From NCBI GenBank assembly GCA_963801505.1, contig CAWDEY010000022.1, positions 1 to 64,000 on the forward strand: 64,000 bases of DNA, read 5' to 3'. The stretch is from JAOUFP01 sp963801505 (GTDB lineage: Bacteria; Nitrospirota; Thermodesulfovibrionia; Thermodesulfovibrionales; UBA6898). The position numbers were made by a program, and so were the translations under genes. This document shows, one piece after another, positions 37,959-46,782 of this stretch; positions within the stretch are counted from its first letter, which is position 1; each line of letters starts with the position of its first letter. Below the pieces are notes generated by a model that worked only from the letters and a program-made list of their open reading frames with translations, did no database searches and was not told the origin of the DNA.

Positions 37959-38939
37959 CTATGCCTCAGGAAATGTCGGCCGCGGATAAAGACCAGCCGC
38001 CTTGACAATCCCTTCTATGGCGCTCTCCCATTCGATTGCCTGGATATGTACACCCTTTACGCCCGGCGTCTCAAGCACCTGATGAATAAGTTCAATAGTG
38101 ATCCTGATGCCCTCGGCCTCCTGCAGTTCCCGGGCCTTTTTCTTGTCATCCCCTGCAGCCTCTTTTGCCTTGTTCATCCGGTCGATGAGAGACTTTGGAA
38201 CAGACACACCCGCAACAGAGGAGTCCATATACTTAAGCATCATGGCGCTCCGTGGGACTATGATACCGCCAAGCACAGCTGTACGCTCATGCAATCCCAT
38301 ATTTACAATTTTTGCCATCTGCACCCGGAAGCCCTCGATATCATAAATGCCCTGCGTCTGTATAAAGTCGGCCCCTGCGTTGACCTTCTTCATAAGATTC
38401 ACAGGTCTGAAATCTATAGGGTCTGCCATAGGTGTCCAGGAGGCGCCGATAAAAAACTTCGGGGCCACTTCAAGAGGATCTCCGCCCTCCTGCTTACCCT
38501 CGTCACGCATCTTTTTGAGAATGCCGACGAGCTGGCAGGTATCAACATCATATACATTCTTTGCGCCTGGATGGCCTTTAAGCCTGCCTGCGGCACTGAA
38601 CTTCTGGTGGTCACCTGCGATGCAGAGACAGTTTTTAAGCCCCAGGGCCGCCCCGCCTAGGAGGTCTGCCTGCATGGCAATGCGGTTACGGTCCCGACAG
38701 GTCATCTGCATGACCGGCTCCAGTCCTTCCTGCAAGGCAATCGCAGCAGCCGCAATGCTCGATATACGGACAACAGCAGTCTGGCAATCCGTAACATTGG
38801 CCGCATCGCAGAAGCCTTTGAGCAACTTCGCTTTTTTTCTGACCTCATGGCCGTCCGCGCTCATAGGGGGACCAAGCTCTGCTGTTACAGCAGGATTGCC
38901 GCTTGCAATGACTTTTTCAAGGTTGCTTCCGCTTTTCAT
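37959..38939 (-). CDS. metF: Methylenetetrahydrofolate reductase, catalytic flavoprotein subunit
   Basis: 326 residues; reduces 5,10-methylene-THF to 5-methyl-THF in the methyl branch of the Wood-Ljungdahl pathway and for methionine synthesis. MTHFR TIM-barrel features are present: PAVTAELGPPMSADG near the start (E in the catalytic position), NVTDCQTAVVRIS, CRDRNRIAMQADLLG, and ADFIQTQGIYDIEGF. The start codon overlaps the metV stop by one base (TAATG). MetV and a large flavin/Fe-S protein lie directly upstream, so electrons probably reach MetF through them and not from free NADH. Confidence 0.92.
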   Translation of the reverse strand: MKSGSNLEKVIASGNPAVTAELGPPMSADGHEVRKKAKLLKGFCDAANVTDCQTAVVRISSIAAAAIALQEGLEPVMQMTCRDRNRIAMQADLLGGAALGLKNCLCIAGDHQKFSAAGRLKGHPGAKNVYDVDTCQLVGILKKMRDEGKQEGGDPLEVAPKFFIGASWTPMADPIDFRPVNLMKKVNAGADFIQTQGIYDIEGFRVQMAKIVNMGLHERTAVLGGIIVPRSAMMLKYMDSSVAGVSVPKSLIDRMNKAKEAAGDDKKKARELQEAEGIRITIELIHQVLETPGVKGVHIQAIEWESAIEGIVKAAGLYPRPTFPEA

Positions 38940-39655
38940 TATTTCTTACCTCCCGCTGTCTCAGCCTTCTTTGCTTCCTGGTCCTCGTACTCCCGGATAT
39001 GCTCCACCGACACCCGTCGGGGGCCGCCGTCACGCGAGGTGGACCAGTTGCGGGGGGGAATGACTTCCGAGAGTTTCTCAAGGGTCCCGAGTTGCTTCAT
39101 ACGCTCCACAATGAGGAACCATGCGCAGTCAACGTCCTTGCTGATCTCACACTTGCCCTTGTTCGTGCCGCCACAGGGGCCGTTCATCAGCGTCTTGGCA
39201 CAGCGCGCCACAGGACAGATGCCGCCAGTCAGGTGCAAAATACAATCACCGCAGCCGGCGCAAAGTTCCTTAAATACTCCGGGCTCTTCAACAGCGCCAT
39301 AGAAAGAGGTGTTGATTCCTGGATAGACCGGAATGCTCCCGGTCCTGTCGGAGAGGAAATTTACGCCTACCCCGCAGGCAGTCGAAAGCACAAGGTCATA
39401 TTTCTTCACTTCGTCCATAACAGGTTCGAAATACTCCGGCTCACAGTGACGCATGACGCCCATATGGGCCACCTCAATGGCTTTGCCCTCCTGGGCCGCG
39501 CGCATTCTGATCAGCGCCGCAATAGTCTCCGCCTCTTTTTCGCCGCCCGCATGGCAGATGGCAACACAGGTATTGCAGCCAAAGACAAGGACCTTTTTAA
39601 AGTCCTTTACCATGTCCCATATTTCTTCAATCGGTTTTTGTGATCCTACGATCAT
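38939..39655 (-). CDS. metV: MetV-type partner of methylenetetrahydrofolate reductase
   Basis: 238 residues, cysteine-rich, matching the MTHFR-associated C-terminal domain family: VLVFGCNTCVAICHAGGEKEA near residue 22, VLSTACGVGVNFL near 90, and a dense cluster ELCAGCGDCILHLTGGICP, RCAKTLMNGPCGG. In acetogens MetV binds a Zn and Fe-S clusters and activates MetF. It lies between a GltD/MvhD-type gene and metF on the same strand. Confidence 0.88.
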   Translation of the reverse strand: MIVGSQKPIEEIWDMVKDFKKVLVFGCNTCVAICHAGGEKEAETIAALIRMRAAQEGKAIEVAHMGVMRHCEPEYFEPVMDEVKKYDLVLSTACGVGVNFLSDRTGSIPVYPGINTSFYGAVEEPGVFKELCAGCGDCILHLTGGICPVARCAKTLMNGPCGGTNKGKCEISKDVDCAWFLIVERMKQLGTLEKLSEVIPPRNWSTSRDGGPRRVSVEHIREYEDQEAKKAETAGGKK

Positions 39656-39751
39656 AGTCTTTACTCCTTTGTATCAATTTCTAATAACTACTTATGTTTT
39701 GGTAACACTTACAGAAGATCCACCTTAAGAGATGAACATTTCTAAAGACAA

Positions 39752-41854
39752 TTATGTTTTGGCATTTCTTAATCCCATCTGTCTTATCCGCTCCGCAAAA
39801 TCAGCACACACTGAAGCATATGGATTTACCGACCCTGAATCCCCTGTCAGTATCCCAATGCGCCCGGCCTCGATTCCGAGCATATCAAGCAGTTCCTGTG
39901 CGCGCCTGACCCTGGCGTTTACACGCGGGGCGATGTCTCTGTATTTACAAGTGCCATCATTGCAACGCACCACAGCCACGCCGTCAACCCCGCATTCAAA
40001 GGCCTTAAGAAGATCAAGTATATCAATCCTGCTGGTGCAGTGGACAGGAACAGAGCGTATATTCTTTGGCAGATCCAACCCTGAAACACCTGCATGGTGC
40101 GTACAGAGAAGCGCCAGAATCATCGGTTCCTGCCTCTTGGGGTCAACCTTGCCCACAACGGCAGTCATGGTGTCCCTGATCTGCCTGACATCATAGCTCA
40201 CCATACTGATGGCCTGTGCAGGACATTCAGGCGCGCATAGACCGCAGGCCTGGCAGTATTCAGGACGTATTGTAGAGAACGCCTCAACTACAGGCGCGTC
40301 ATACGGACATACCCGTAAACAGGTAAGACACGCCATACACTTGCTCTGGTCTACAACAGCGCCCCCGCCACAACCCCGGCATCGGCCTGCCTCCTCAAGC
40401 GCCTCTTTTTCAGTGTATCCCTCCTCGAAATGTTCCATGGTCCTGACCCGGACCTCCGGGGCAAGATGCCGGATTTTAAAACGCGGCTGTCTGCTGATCT
40501 TTTCAACAACTTCCGAGGGCATCTGGCTGATCTTTTCCTTTTCCTGCACAGGGAGCTTACCCTCGATGGATTCTCCCTGAAGATAAAGATGCATCGCAAT
40601 GGCTGAACGATGACCATTGGCAACAGCCGCAATCGCGGAGCCCGGTCCTGTGACTACTTCGCCTGCCACAAAGACCTTCTTCGCACTACTCATCTGGGTC
40701 GCCGGGTCCCACTCAACGCGGCCCCTTTCATCAACTTTAACCGGACTGTCCTTCAGGAACGCAAGGTCCGACATCTGGCCTATAGTGATAATGATCGTGT
40801 CAGCTTCGATCAGCTTGGTCTGATTATTATCAAAAGTCGGAGCAAACCGTTTGTTTTCATCAAAGACAGAGAGGACTTTCGTGACCTCAAGACCCTTTAC
40901 CTTGCCACCTTCACGCCTGACAGCCTTTGGCCCCCAGCGATAATTGATCCTGATCGCCTCTTCAACAGCCTCGTCCACTTCCCATTTCCAGGCAGGTATC
41001 TCTTCTTCGTTTTCAAGACAGACCATGGAGACGTCCTTCACACCAAGCCTGCGGGCTGAGCGGGCAACGTCCATCGCAACGTTTCCGCCGCCGATGACCA
41101 GGACCTTTTCCCCAAGTTCAGGCTTGCGCTCAAAGGCAACGTCCTCCAGAAAAGGAATGGCGAGCAATACTCCCGGGCCTTCCACTCCCGGAATGTTCAA
41201 AGAACGGCTCTGGGAAAGGCCGATAGCAATGAGTACCGCATCGTGTTTCTCCATAAGTTCGTCGAGCTTAACATCCTTGCCTATTTCACAGTTTGTCCTG
41301 ACCTCAATGCCTTTGGAAATAACATCATCTATATCTTCTTTAAGCACTTCCCGAGGCAGACGGTAGGGAGGAATAGCGGAGGCAAGCATACCTCCAGGTA
41401 CAGGATGACGCTCGTAGATCATAACACTGTAACCGAATTCAGCGAGGTCTCTTGCTGCGGTCAGGCCTGAGGGACCGGAACCGATGATACCGATGCTTTT
41501 GCCTTTTGTCTTTTGGGCGAGCTTACGCTTGTTGCGGCGATAATCAAGGGACTTCTCAATTGCAAAGCGTTTTAGATGTCTGACAGCCAGCGGCTCATCT
41601 ATAGCACAGCGCCTGCAGGCCTGCTCGCAAGGATGATGGCAGATCATTGAGCAGACCGATGCGATAGGGTTCACTGACGTAATGACCTCAAAGGCCTCGG
41701 TATATCTGCCCTGGGCTATAAGACCAACGTATGCCTGCACGTCCGTATGAGCGGGACATGCTGCCCTGCAAGGAGAGTAGGGTCTGGTTTCCTTGAGCTC
41801 TGCTCCGTAGGGTTGATACGGTTTACATTCTTCTTCAGTCTTTAGTGGTGCCAT
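39752..41854 (-). CDS. NADPH-glutamate-synthase-like flavoprotein fused to ferredoxin and MvhD domains
   Basis: 700 residues, no membrane segment. Residues 1-110: Fe-S N-terminus of GltD type (CRAACPAHTDVQAYVG, CHHPCEQACRRC). Residues 115-420: FAD/NAD(P)-binding domain (IGIIGSGPSGLTAARDLA, VLVIGGGNVAMDVARSAR, VFVAGEVVTGPGSAI). Residues 490-560: two [4Fe-4S] clusters (CMACLTCLRVCP, CQACGLCAPECP). Residues 585-680: MvhD-like [2Fe-2S] domain (LLCTHHAGVSG, VPVHCTSRID, VRCNDGTCKYRD). With metV and metF it likely carries reducing equivalents to methylene-THF, a role played by HdrABC-MvhD in some acetogens. NAD(P)H as donor is inferred. Confidence 0.85.
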   Translation of the reverse strand: MAPLKTEEECKPYQPYGAELKETRPYSPCRAACPAHTDVQAYVGLIAQGRYTEAFEVITSVNPIASVCSMICHHPCEQACRRCAIDEPLAVRHLKRFAIEKSLDYRRNKRKLAQKTKGKSIGIIGSGPSGLTAARDLAEFGYSVMIYERHPVPGGMLASAIPPYRLPREVLKEDIDDVISKGIEVRTNCEIGKDVKLDELMEKHDAVLIAIGLSQSRSLNIPGVEGPGVLLAIPFLEDVAFERKPELGEKVLVIGGGNVAMDVARSARRLGVKDVSMVCLENEEEIPAWKWEVDEAVEEAIRINYRWGPKAVRREGGKVKGLEVTKVLSVFDENKRFAPTFDNNQTKLIEADTIIITIGQMSDLAFLKDSPVKVDERGRVEWDPATQMSSAKKVFVAGEVVTGPGSAIAAVANGHRSAIAMHLYLQGESIEGKLPVQEKEKISQMPSEVVEKISRQPRFKIRHLAPEVRVRTMEHFEEGYTEKEALEEAGRCRGCGGGAVVDQSKCMACLTCLRVCPYDAPVVEAFSTIRPEYCQACGLCAPECPAQAISMVSYDVRQIRDTMTAVVGKVDPKRQEPMILALLCTHHAGVSGLDLPKNIRSVPVHCTSRIDILDLLKAFECGVDGVAVVRCNDGTCKYRDIAPRVNARVRRAQELLDMLGIEAGRIGILTGDSGSVNPYASVCADFAERIRQMGLRNAKT

Positions 41855-41902
41855 GAATTACTCCTGTATTATAGTCTGTTTGTTAAACTCTTTTCCCCTG
41901 TT

Positions 41903-41985
41903 TGTCATTCCCGCAAGTAATGCGCGTCGGAAATCCTTCTTGTAGAAGTGGCATCTGAAAGATTCCGGACAAACCGGAATGACAG
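41903..41985. repeat. Dispersed TCATTCCCGC/GGAATGACA palindromic repeat
   Basis: GTCATTCCCGC at 41903-41913 and CCGGAATGACAG near 41974-41985 form the ends; GATTCCGG and CCGGAATG form an inner stem. Same loose family as 13466-13545. Confidence 0.55.
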
Positions 41986-42028
41986 ATAAACAGCAAAAAT
42001 GGCGACAGAAAAAATTTACTGTCAGATA

Positions 42029-42937
42029 CTAATTAATTCCCGCGTGCAGCTTTGCTGACTTGACCGTGTTCTTCATAAGCATGGTAATTGTCATAGGTCC
42101 TACGCCCCCTGGAACAGGGGTGATGGCGCCTGCAATCTCCTTGGCAGCCTCGAAGTCGACGTCTCCCTTGAGTATGGGTATCATCTTGCCGGTCTTCTCG
42201 CTTTTCTTCTCACCAACACGGTTGACGCCGACATCTATAACACAGGCACCGGGCTTTATCCACTCAGGCTTCACAAGTCCCGGGACACCGGCTGCGACAA
42301 TGAGGATGTCAGCGCGCTTGCAGTGGTCCTCAAGGTTCTTAGTTCCTGTATGCACAATAGTGACTGTGGCGTTAGCGCCCTTGCCTTTCTGGAGCATTAT
42401 GTTGGCTATCGGCTTGCCGACAATATTCGAGCGGCCCACAACAACGACTTCAGAGCCTGAGGTCTCAAAGCCTGAACGCACGATCAGTTCCTGGATGCCT
42501 GCCGGAGTGCAGGGAAGAAACTTCACCTCATCGCCGCCGATCATCAGACGGCCCACGTTGACAGGATGAAAGCCGTCAACGTCTTTGTCAGGGTCTATTG
42601 CGTTAAGGACCTTTTTTTCATCTATATGTTTTGGCAGAGGGAGCTGGACGAGGATGCCGTGTACCTTGGGGTCCTTATTGTATTTGTCAATAAGCTTAAG
42701 GAGATCCGCCTCTGACACATCCTCAGGCTGGTCGTCCTGGATTGAATAAAAACCGATCTCGTCGGCAGCCTTGTGCTTGCCGGTGACATAGCTGACAGAG
42801 GCAGGATTTTTGCCGACCAAAATAGTGACCAGTCCGGGCACGACCCCGTGCTTTTCCTTCATCTCAGTGACTTCCTTTTTAAGCTCTTCCCTTATCTGTG
42901 CGGCGATTTCTGTTCCACTTATGATTTTTGCAGCCAT
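42029..42937 (-). CDS. folD: Bifunctional methylene-THF dehydrogenase / methenyl-THF cyclohydrolase
   Basis: 302 residues, typical FolD length. Catalytic YVTGKHKAADEIGF (Tyr and Lys of the cyclohydrolase site), VQLPLPKHIDEKKVLNAIDP, and the NAD(P) motif VVVGRSNIVGKPIANIML are intact, as is TPVPGGVGPMTITMLM. It interconverts methylene-, methenyl- and formyl-THF, feeding the adjacent MetF. AGGAGG precedes the ATG. Confidence 0.95.
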   Translation of the reverse strand: MAAKIISGTEIAAQIREELKKEVTEMKEKHGVVPGLVTILVGKNPASVSYVTGKHKAADEIGFYSIQDDQPEDVSEADLLKLIDKYNKDPKVHGILVQLPLPKHIDEKKVLNAIDPDKDVDGFHPVNVGRLMIGGDEVKFLPCTPAGIQELIVRSGFETSGSEVVVVGRSNIVGKPIANIMLQKGKGANATVTIVHTGTKNLEDHCKRADILIVAAGVPGLVKPEWIKPGACVIDVGVNRVGEKKSEKTGKMIPILKGDVDFEAAKEIAGAITPVPGGVGPMTITMLMKNTVKSAKLHAGIN

Positions 42938-42963
42938 TTTATTCCTCCTCTTTTTGGGGTTTA

Positions 42964-43370
42964 GGGATTAGGGTTTAGGGACCAATCTTGAGATAAGCGT
43001 TCTTATCTGTTTCCCCAAAATATCCATTTCCTCTATAAGTTTCTTTTTCTTTATGCTCTCAAGGTATCCCAGCTCATAAGCAATAATCAATTGCGTTTCA
43101 AGTTCAGCTAACGATCCCAAGGCAATGAACAAAAACTGTCTGAACTCCGCCTTATGGCCTCTCGTATGACCTTCTGCTATATTTGATGGAATAGATACAG
43201 CAGCACGTCTAATCTGGCTTGTAAGCCCATAGCACTCTGAGTTTGGGAATAATTTTGTAATTTCATAAATATTTTTTACAAAATCAATCCCTCTTTTCCA
43301 GATTTCCAGATCTCTAAAACTTAGTATTGTGTTTGTCTCCGCCAATCCCTGATCCCCAAACCCTAATCCC
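42964..43370. repeat. 18-bp inverted repeats flanking the four-helix-bundle gene
   Basis: Left arm 42964-42981 (GGGATTAGGGTTTAGGGA) and right arm 43353-43370 are reverse complements with one mismatch. They contain TTTAGGG-like units. The left arm covers the S23 stop codon, the right arm the folE stop codon. Confidence 0.75.
42968..43345 (-). CDS. Four-helix-bundle protein (S23 / 23S rRNA intervening-sequence family)
   Basis: 125 residues: FRDLEIWKRGIDFVKNIYEI, FPNSECYGLTSQIRRAAVSI, SNIAEGHTRG and FLFIALGSLAELETQL are hallmarks of the S23 family, small all-helical proteins often found within 23S rRNA insertions or scattered in genomes. Their function is unknown. There is no ATG at the expected place; TTG at 43345 is the likely start. 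The gene is inserted between folE and folD and is bounded by 18-bp inverted repeats, suggesting it arrived as a unit. Confidence 0.85.
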   Translation of the reverse strand: MAETNTILSFRDLEIWKRGIDFVKNIYEITKLFPNSECYGLTSQIRRAAVSIPSNIAEGHTRGHKAEFRQFLFIALGSLAELETQLIIAYELGYLESIKKKKLIEEMDILGKQIRTLISRLVPKP

Positions 43371-43926
43371 TTTTCTTTATCAGTTCAAGCACTTCCTGTC
43401 GTGATGATTCCTTTGATCTGAATATCCCCCGCACCGCAGAAGTCACAATATGCGCTCCGGGCTTCTTTAGGCCCCGCATGGAAAGGCAGAGGTGCTCGGC
43501 ATCGATAACTACCATCGCGCCTTTGGGCTTTAGCTTTGCCATGATCACATCTGCAAGCTGGGCAGTAAGCCTTTCCTGCACCTGCGGACGCTTGGCAAAG
43601 ATCTCAAGGGCCTTTGCAAGCTCCCCTATTCCGGCTATTTTCCCGGCCCCAGGAATATAGGCGACATGGGCCTTCCCGATAAAAGGAAGGAGATGATGCT
43701 CACAGACAGAATAGAAAGGGATGTCCTTCAGGAGAACCAGTTCGTCATGGCTTTCTCCTTCAAGATGCTTCAATATCTCCTCAGTAGGAGTTTCGAGACC
43801 CGAGAAAATCTCCTGATACATCCTTGCCACACGGCCAGGCGTATCCTTGATGCCGGGTCTTTCCGTATCTTCGCCGATCCCTTCGAGGATCATCTTTACG
43901 CCCTTCTCTATTTTTTTCAGGTTCAT
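43363..43926 (-). CDS. folE: GTP cyclohydrolase I
   Basis: 187 residues, normal family length. Converts GTP to 7,8-dihydroneopterin triphosphate, first step of folate (and pterin) synthesis. Zinc ligands and active-site blocks are visible: PFYSVCEHHLLPFIGKAHVA, RPQVQERLTAQLAD and EHLCLSMRGLKKPGA. Placed with folD and the metV/metF cluster, it supports a folate-dependent one-carbon locus. Confidence 0.95.
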   Translation of the reverse strand: MNLKKIEKGVKMILEGIGEDTERPGIKDTPGRVARMYQEIFSGLETPTEEILKHLEGESHDELVLLKDIPFYSVCEHHLLPFIGKAHVAYIPGAGKIAGIGELAKALEIFAKRPQVQERLTAQLADVIMAKLKPKGAMVVIDAEHLCLSMRGLKKPGAHIVTSAVRGIFRSKESSRQEVLELIKKRD

Positions 43927-44119
43927 ATCTTCAGGTTTACCAGTTTTTTGAAATAATAATTTAAGATTAAAATATTAGCATTTAACAATAAGTATGTCAA
44001 AACAGTCTTTGCATGTATTTTAAGTAGAAAGTGTTATGGCAAATTGAAGACTCCCTCCGGCAAGACCGCAGGGAATCTCAATGCAAGGTATATTTTTTCA
44101 TTATATATTGGCTCGCTGA

Positions 44120-44164
44120 CCCCGTGGCAAGACCACGGGGAATATCGCTCGCTATTCATTTAAT
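44120..44164. repeat. 39-nt dispersed repeat, copy 2, with hairpin
   Basis: Copy of the repeat at 21457-21495 (44126-44164). Here CCCCGTGG and CCACGGGG add an 8-bp stem around CAAGA. A weaker relative (GGCAAGACCGCAGGGAAT) lies near 44057. Confidence 0.75.
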
Positions 44165-44223
44165 AGTTTGCTATTATAATCAAGCATGTTAATTTTCAGA
44201 TTTTCCAGTGGCTTCTGGTCTGC

Positions 44224-45231
44224 GTGAAAGAACTCAGACAAAAACTCCTCCTGTCCCTTTTCCTCATAGTTCTCGTCATCTCCTTCGGCACCCTCGGTTA
44301 TATGTTTATAGAGGGCTGGAACTTGCTGGACTCGCTATACATGACCATCATCACACTGGCAAGTGTCGGCTACAAGGAAGTGCATGAACTGTCATTCAAC
44401 GGCAAGATATTTACGATCATTCTTATAATAGGAGGGGTCGGCACCGTGGCATATGCATTGACTTCGGCTGCCAGGATTATTATAGAAGGTGAACTGCAAG
44501 ACGTTTTCGGGAGGAGAAGATTGGAAAAGAAGATCAGAGAGCTGAAGGACCACTATATCATCTGCGGTTACGGAAGAATGGGCAAGATCATCTGCCGCGA
44601 GCTCAAGGAAAAACACCTTAATTTTGTTGTCGTGGAAAAAAAACCGGACATCATATCAGACAAAGAAGGTTACCTGATTGTACAGGGAGATGCGACCAAG
44701 GATGAGGTATTAATCGAGATGCGTATTGAAAAGGCAAAAGGACTTATATCAGTCCTGCCCACTGACGCTGAAAACCTCTTTGTGGTCCTGAGCGCCCGCG
44801 GCCTAAACCCCTATCTCTCGATTGTTGCAAGGGCCGGGGAAGAGGGTTCGGAGAAGAAACTTCTGCGGGCAGGAGCAGACAAAGTCGTATCACCTTACCA
44901 AATAGGAGGGTTGAGAATAGCACACACAGTCCTAAAGCCGGCTGTTGTTGACTTCATCGAGTTTGCGACAAAGAGCGGCAATATAGACCTCCAGATGGAA
45001 GAGATAAGTATACAGGAGGCCTCACGCTTGTCAGGTCTTACACTCGATGAAGGCGGGATTGGCAGGGAACTGGGGATAATCATCGTAGCGATAAAGAAGG
45101 CTGACGGGGACCTCAAGTTCAATCCGACCTTCCGCACCACAATTCATGCAGGCGACACCCTCATCGCACTCGGTGAAACTTCAAAGTTAAAGTTACTTGA
45201 AGACATGTCGAAGACAAAAAAGAAGGTATGA
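44224..45231 (+). CDS. Potassium channel with RCK (TrkA-N/TrkA-C) gating domain
   Basis: 335 residues: TM1 (LLLSLFLIVLVISFGTLGYMF), pore loop with selectivity-filter-like ITLASVGYKEV, TM2 (IFTIILIIGGVGTVAYALTS), then a Rossmann RCK domain (HYIICGYGRMGKIICREL) and a C-terminal TrkA-C-like domain from about residue 250. MthK-like two-TM architecture; the filter reads SVGYKE, not TVGYGD. The start is GTG at 44224. Monocistronic. Binds nucleotide or Ca2+ in relatives; ligand not predictable. Confidence 0.9.
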   Translation: MKELRQKLLLSLFLIVLVISFGTLGYMFIEGWNLLDSLYMTIITLASVGYKEVHELSFNGKIFTIILIIGGVGTVAYALTSAARIIIEGELQDVFGRRRLEKKIRELKDHYIICGYGRMGKIICRELKEKHLNFVVVEKKPDIISDKEGYLIVQGDATKDEVLIEMRIEKAKGLISVLPTDAENLFVVLSARGLNPYLSIVARAGEEGSEKKLLRAGADKVVSPYQIGGLRIAHTVLKPAVVDFIEFATKSGNIDLQMEEISIQEASRLSGLTLDEGGIGRELGIIIVAIKKADGDLKFNPTFRTTIHAGDTLIALGETSKLKLLEDMSKTKKKV

Positions 45232-45350
45232 CACGAAAATGCATTAAAGAAAACCACAGAGGGTAAGGGGAAATATGTCGTTGAGAAGTTGAGTTGTTGA
45301 GTCGTTACTATTGACCATTCACTATTCACCGCATTTCCCTGTTTCTGCGT

Positions 45351-45929
45351 CTATTGCTGCAGTCCACACCTTATCAGCCGTCTGTCAGTAACAATCAAAC
45401 TCACCCTTATATCATGGGGTTCTGACGGGATGGAGTCCACGACCTGTTCTTCATAGGCAGGGGCAATGACCGGGATGTCTTTTTGCAGACCTGAAAGCAG
45501 CCTGTCATAATAGCCGCCTCCGTAGCCTATCCTGTTTCCCGAGGCATCGAATCCAGCACCCGGTATGATCACAAGATCTGCGTCATTGATAGTCATCCGC
45601 TTTTCCTGCAGGGGGGGTTCAGGGATACCCATATATCCGACTGTCAGTTCTCCAAACTCCTTTATCTCATAGAACAGGAGTTCATGGTTTTCTTTATCGA
45701 CCTTCGGCAGTATTACGCGTTTGCCGGATAAAAGCGAGGCCTTTATCAGCTCCTCTGTATCAACCTCTGTCCTGAAAGAGGCGAAGAGGAAAATAATTCC
45801 GGCATTCCTGAATTCATCGAGGGACAAAATACGATCCCGGACCATTCTGTTTTTAGCTTTTCTGACTTCAGGGGGGATGTTATCTCTTCTGCTTAGGAGT
45901 TCCCTCCTGAGCTCAGTCTTAGCCGGCAT
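45351..45929 (-). CDS. 5-formyltetrahydrofolate cyclo-ligase
   Basis: 192 residues; ATP-dependent conversion of 5-formyl-THF to methenyl-THF. Family blocks: KTELRRELLSRRDNIPPEV at the N-terminus, LFASFRTEVDTEELI, and the phosphate-binding PGAGFDASGNRIGYGGGYYDRLL near residue 125. It overlaps the cooC-like gene by 11 bases and is cotranscribed with it, tying it to one-carbon metabolism. Confidence 0.93.
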   Translation of the reverse strand: MPAKTELRRELLSRRDNIPPEVRKAKNRMVRDRILSLDEFRNAGIIFLFASFRTEVDTEELIKASLLSGKRVILPKVDKENHELLFYEIKEFGELTVGYMGIPEPPLQEKRMTINDADLVIIPGAGFDASGNRIGYGGGYYDRLLSGLQKDIPVIAPAYEEQVVDSIPSEPHDIRVSLIVTDRRLIRCGLQQ

Positions 45930-46698
45930 TCAGCATCTTCACTATCGTGTCCTTGATTTTTCTAACCTCAGCCACCGTCCCAGGTGAAAAACGAAACGGA
46001 GAAGCGCCCTTGATGTCCGCCTCCATAACATCATGGCTAAAAGTGATATGTCCCGCTATCTCTATATCGCCTATGCCGCTTCTTATGAAATCCAGGTCCT
46101 CTTGCCCGCGGACCTTATTGGCTACAACAAAGACATTTTTCACTCCAAGTTCTTTTGCCATGTCCCTTACAACACCGGCAGTTTGCATGCTTCGCTGGCC
46201 GGGTTCAACAACAACGATAAAGGCGTCGACCGAACCTGCAGTGCCCCTGGTGAGATGTTCTATGCCGGCCTCCATATCAACAATCACCACCTCGTCCCTT
46301 TCAACAACCAGATGCTTAAGAAGCCTTCGGAGGAGCACATTTTCAGGGCAGTAGCAGCCTGAAGAGGCGGCCTTTGATTTGCCCATGATAAGGAGGGTTA
46401 TGCCATTGATCTTATATCCCAGACCTTCGGGAAGGTCGTCAACCCTGGGGTTGAGCTTGTAGATGCCGGCACTGCCGGGCTTTGCTCCTGTACGTTCCTC
46501 TATCAGTTCATTCATGTCCGCAATCGGCCTGATCTTACTTGCATCCTCCCTGGATACTCCCAGGGCAGAGGCGAGGTTCGCGTCAGGATCTGCGTCAACA
46601 GCAATGACCTTCATGCCCTCTGCTGCAAAAAGATAGCTCAGTATTGATGAAAGCGTTGTCTTTCCTACTCCGCCTTTTCCGGTCACCGCAATCTTCAT
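45919..46698 (-). CDS. cooC: CooC-type nickel-insertion ATPase for CO dehydrogenase/acetyl-CoA synthase
   Basis: 259 residues, MinD/ParA-class P-loop ATPase: deviant Walker A (MKIAVTGKGGVGKTTLSSIL), VIAVDADPDANLASALG, VIVDMEAGIEHLTRG. The metal-binding CxC motif of CooC dimers appears as SGCYCPEN near residue 112. Known relatives load nickel into CO dehydrogenase or ACS. No CODH/ACS genes are in this window, so the client is inferred. It shares an operon with the formyl-THF cyclo-ligase. Confidence 0.88.
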   Translation of the reverse strand: MKIAVTGKGGVGKTTLSSILSYLFAAEGMKVIAVDADPDANLASALGVSREDASKIRPIADMNELIEERTGAKPGSAGIYKLNPRVDDLPEGLGYKINGITLLIMGKSKAASSGCYCPENVLLRRLLKHLVVERDEVVIVDMEAGIEHLTRGTAGSVDAFIVVVEPGQRSMQTAGVVRDMAKELGVKNVFVVANKVRGQEDLDFIRSGIGDIEIAGHITFSHDVMEADIKGASPFRFSPGTVAEVRKIKDTIVKMLNAG

Positions 46699-46782
46699 GT
46701 TGTGATTCTACCATTATGTCGGACACACTGTCAAAAGCTGTTTTGTTTGATTTTTCAATGGGTTATGAGTTATTATGCCTGC

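Noticed and set aside
39752..41854. Selenocysteine in the MvhD domain
   Set aside because: The ligand positions are encoded by ordinary cysteine codons and no in-frame TGA is present.
42957..42985. Telomere-like TTTAGGG repeats
   Set aside because: Only two or three units, matched by an inverted copy 370 bases away; better explained as inverted repeats around the S23 gene.
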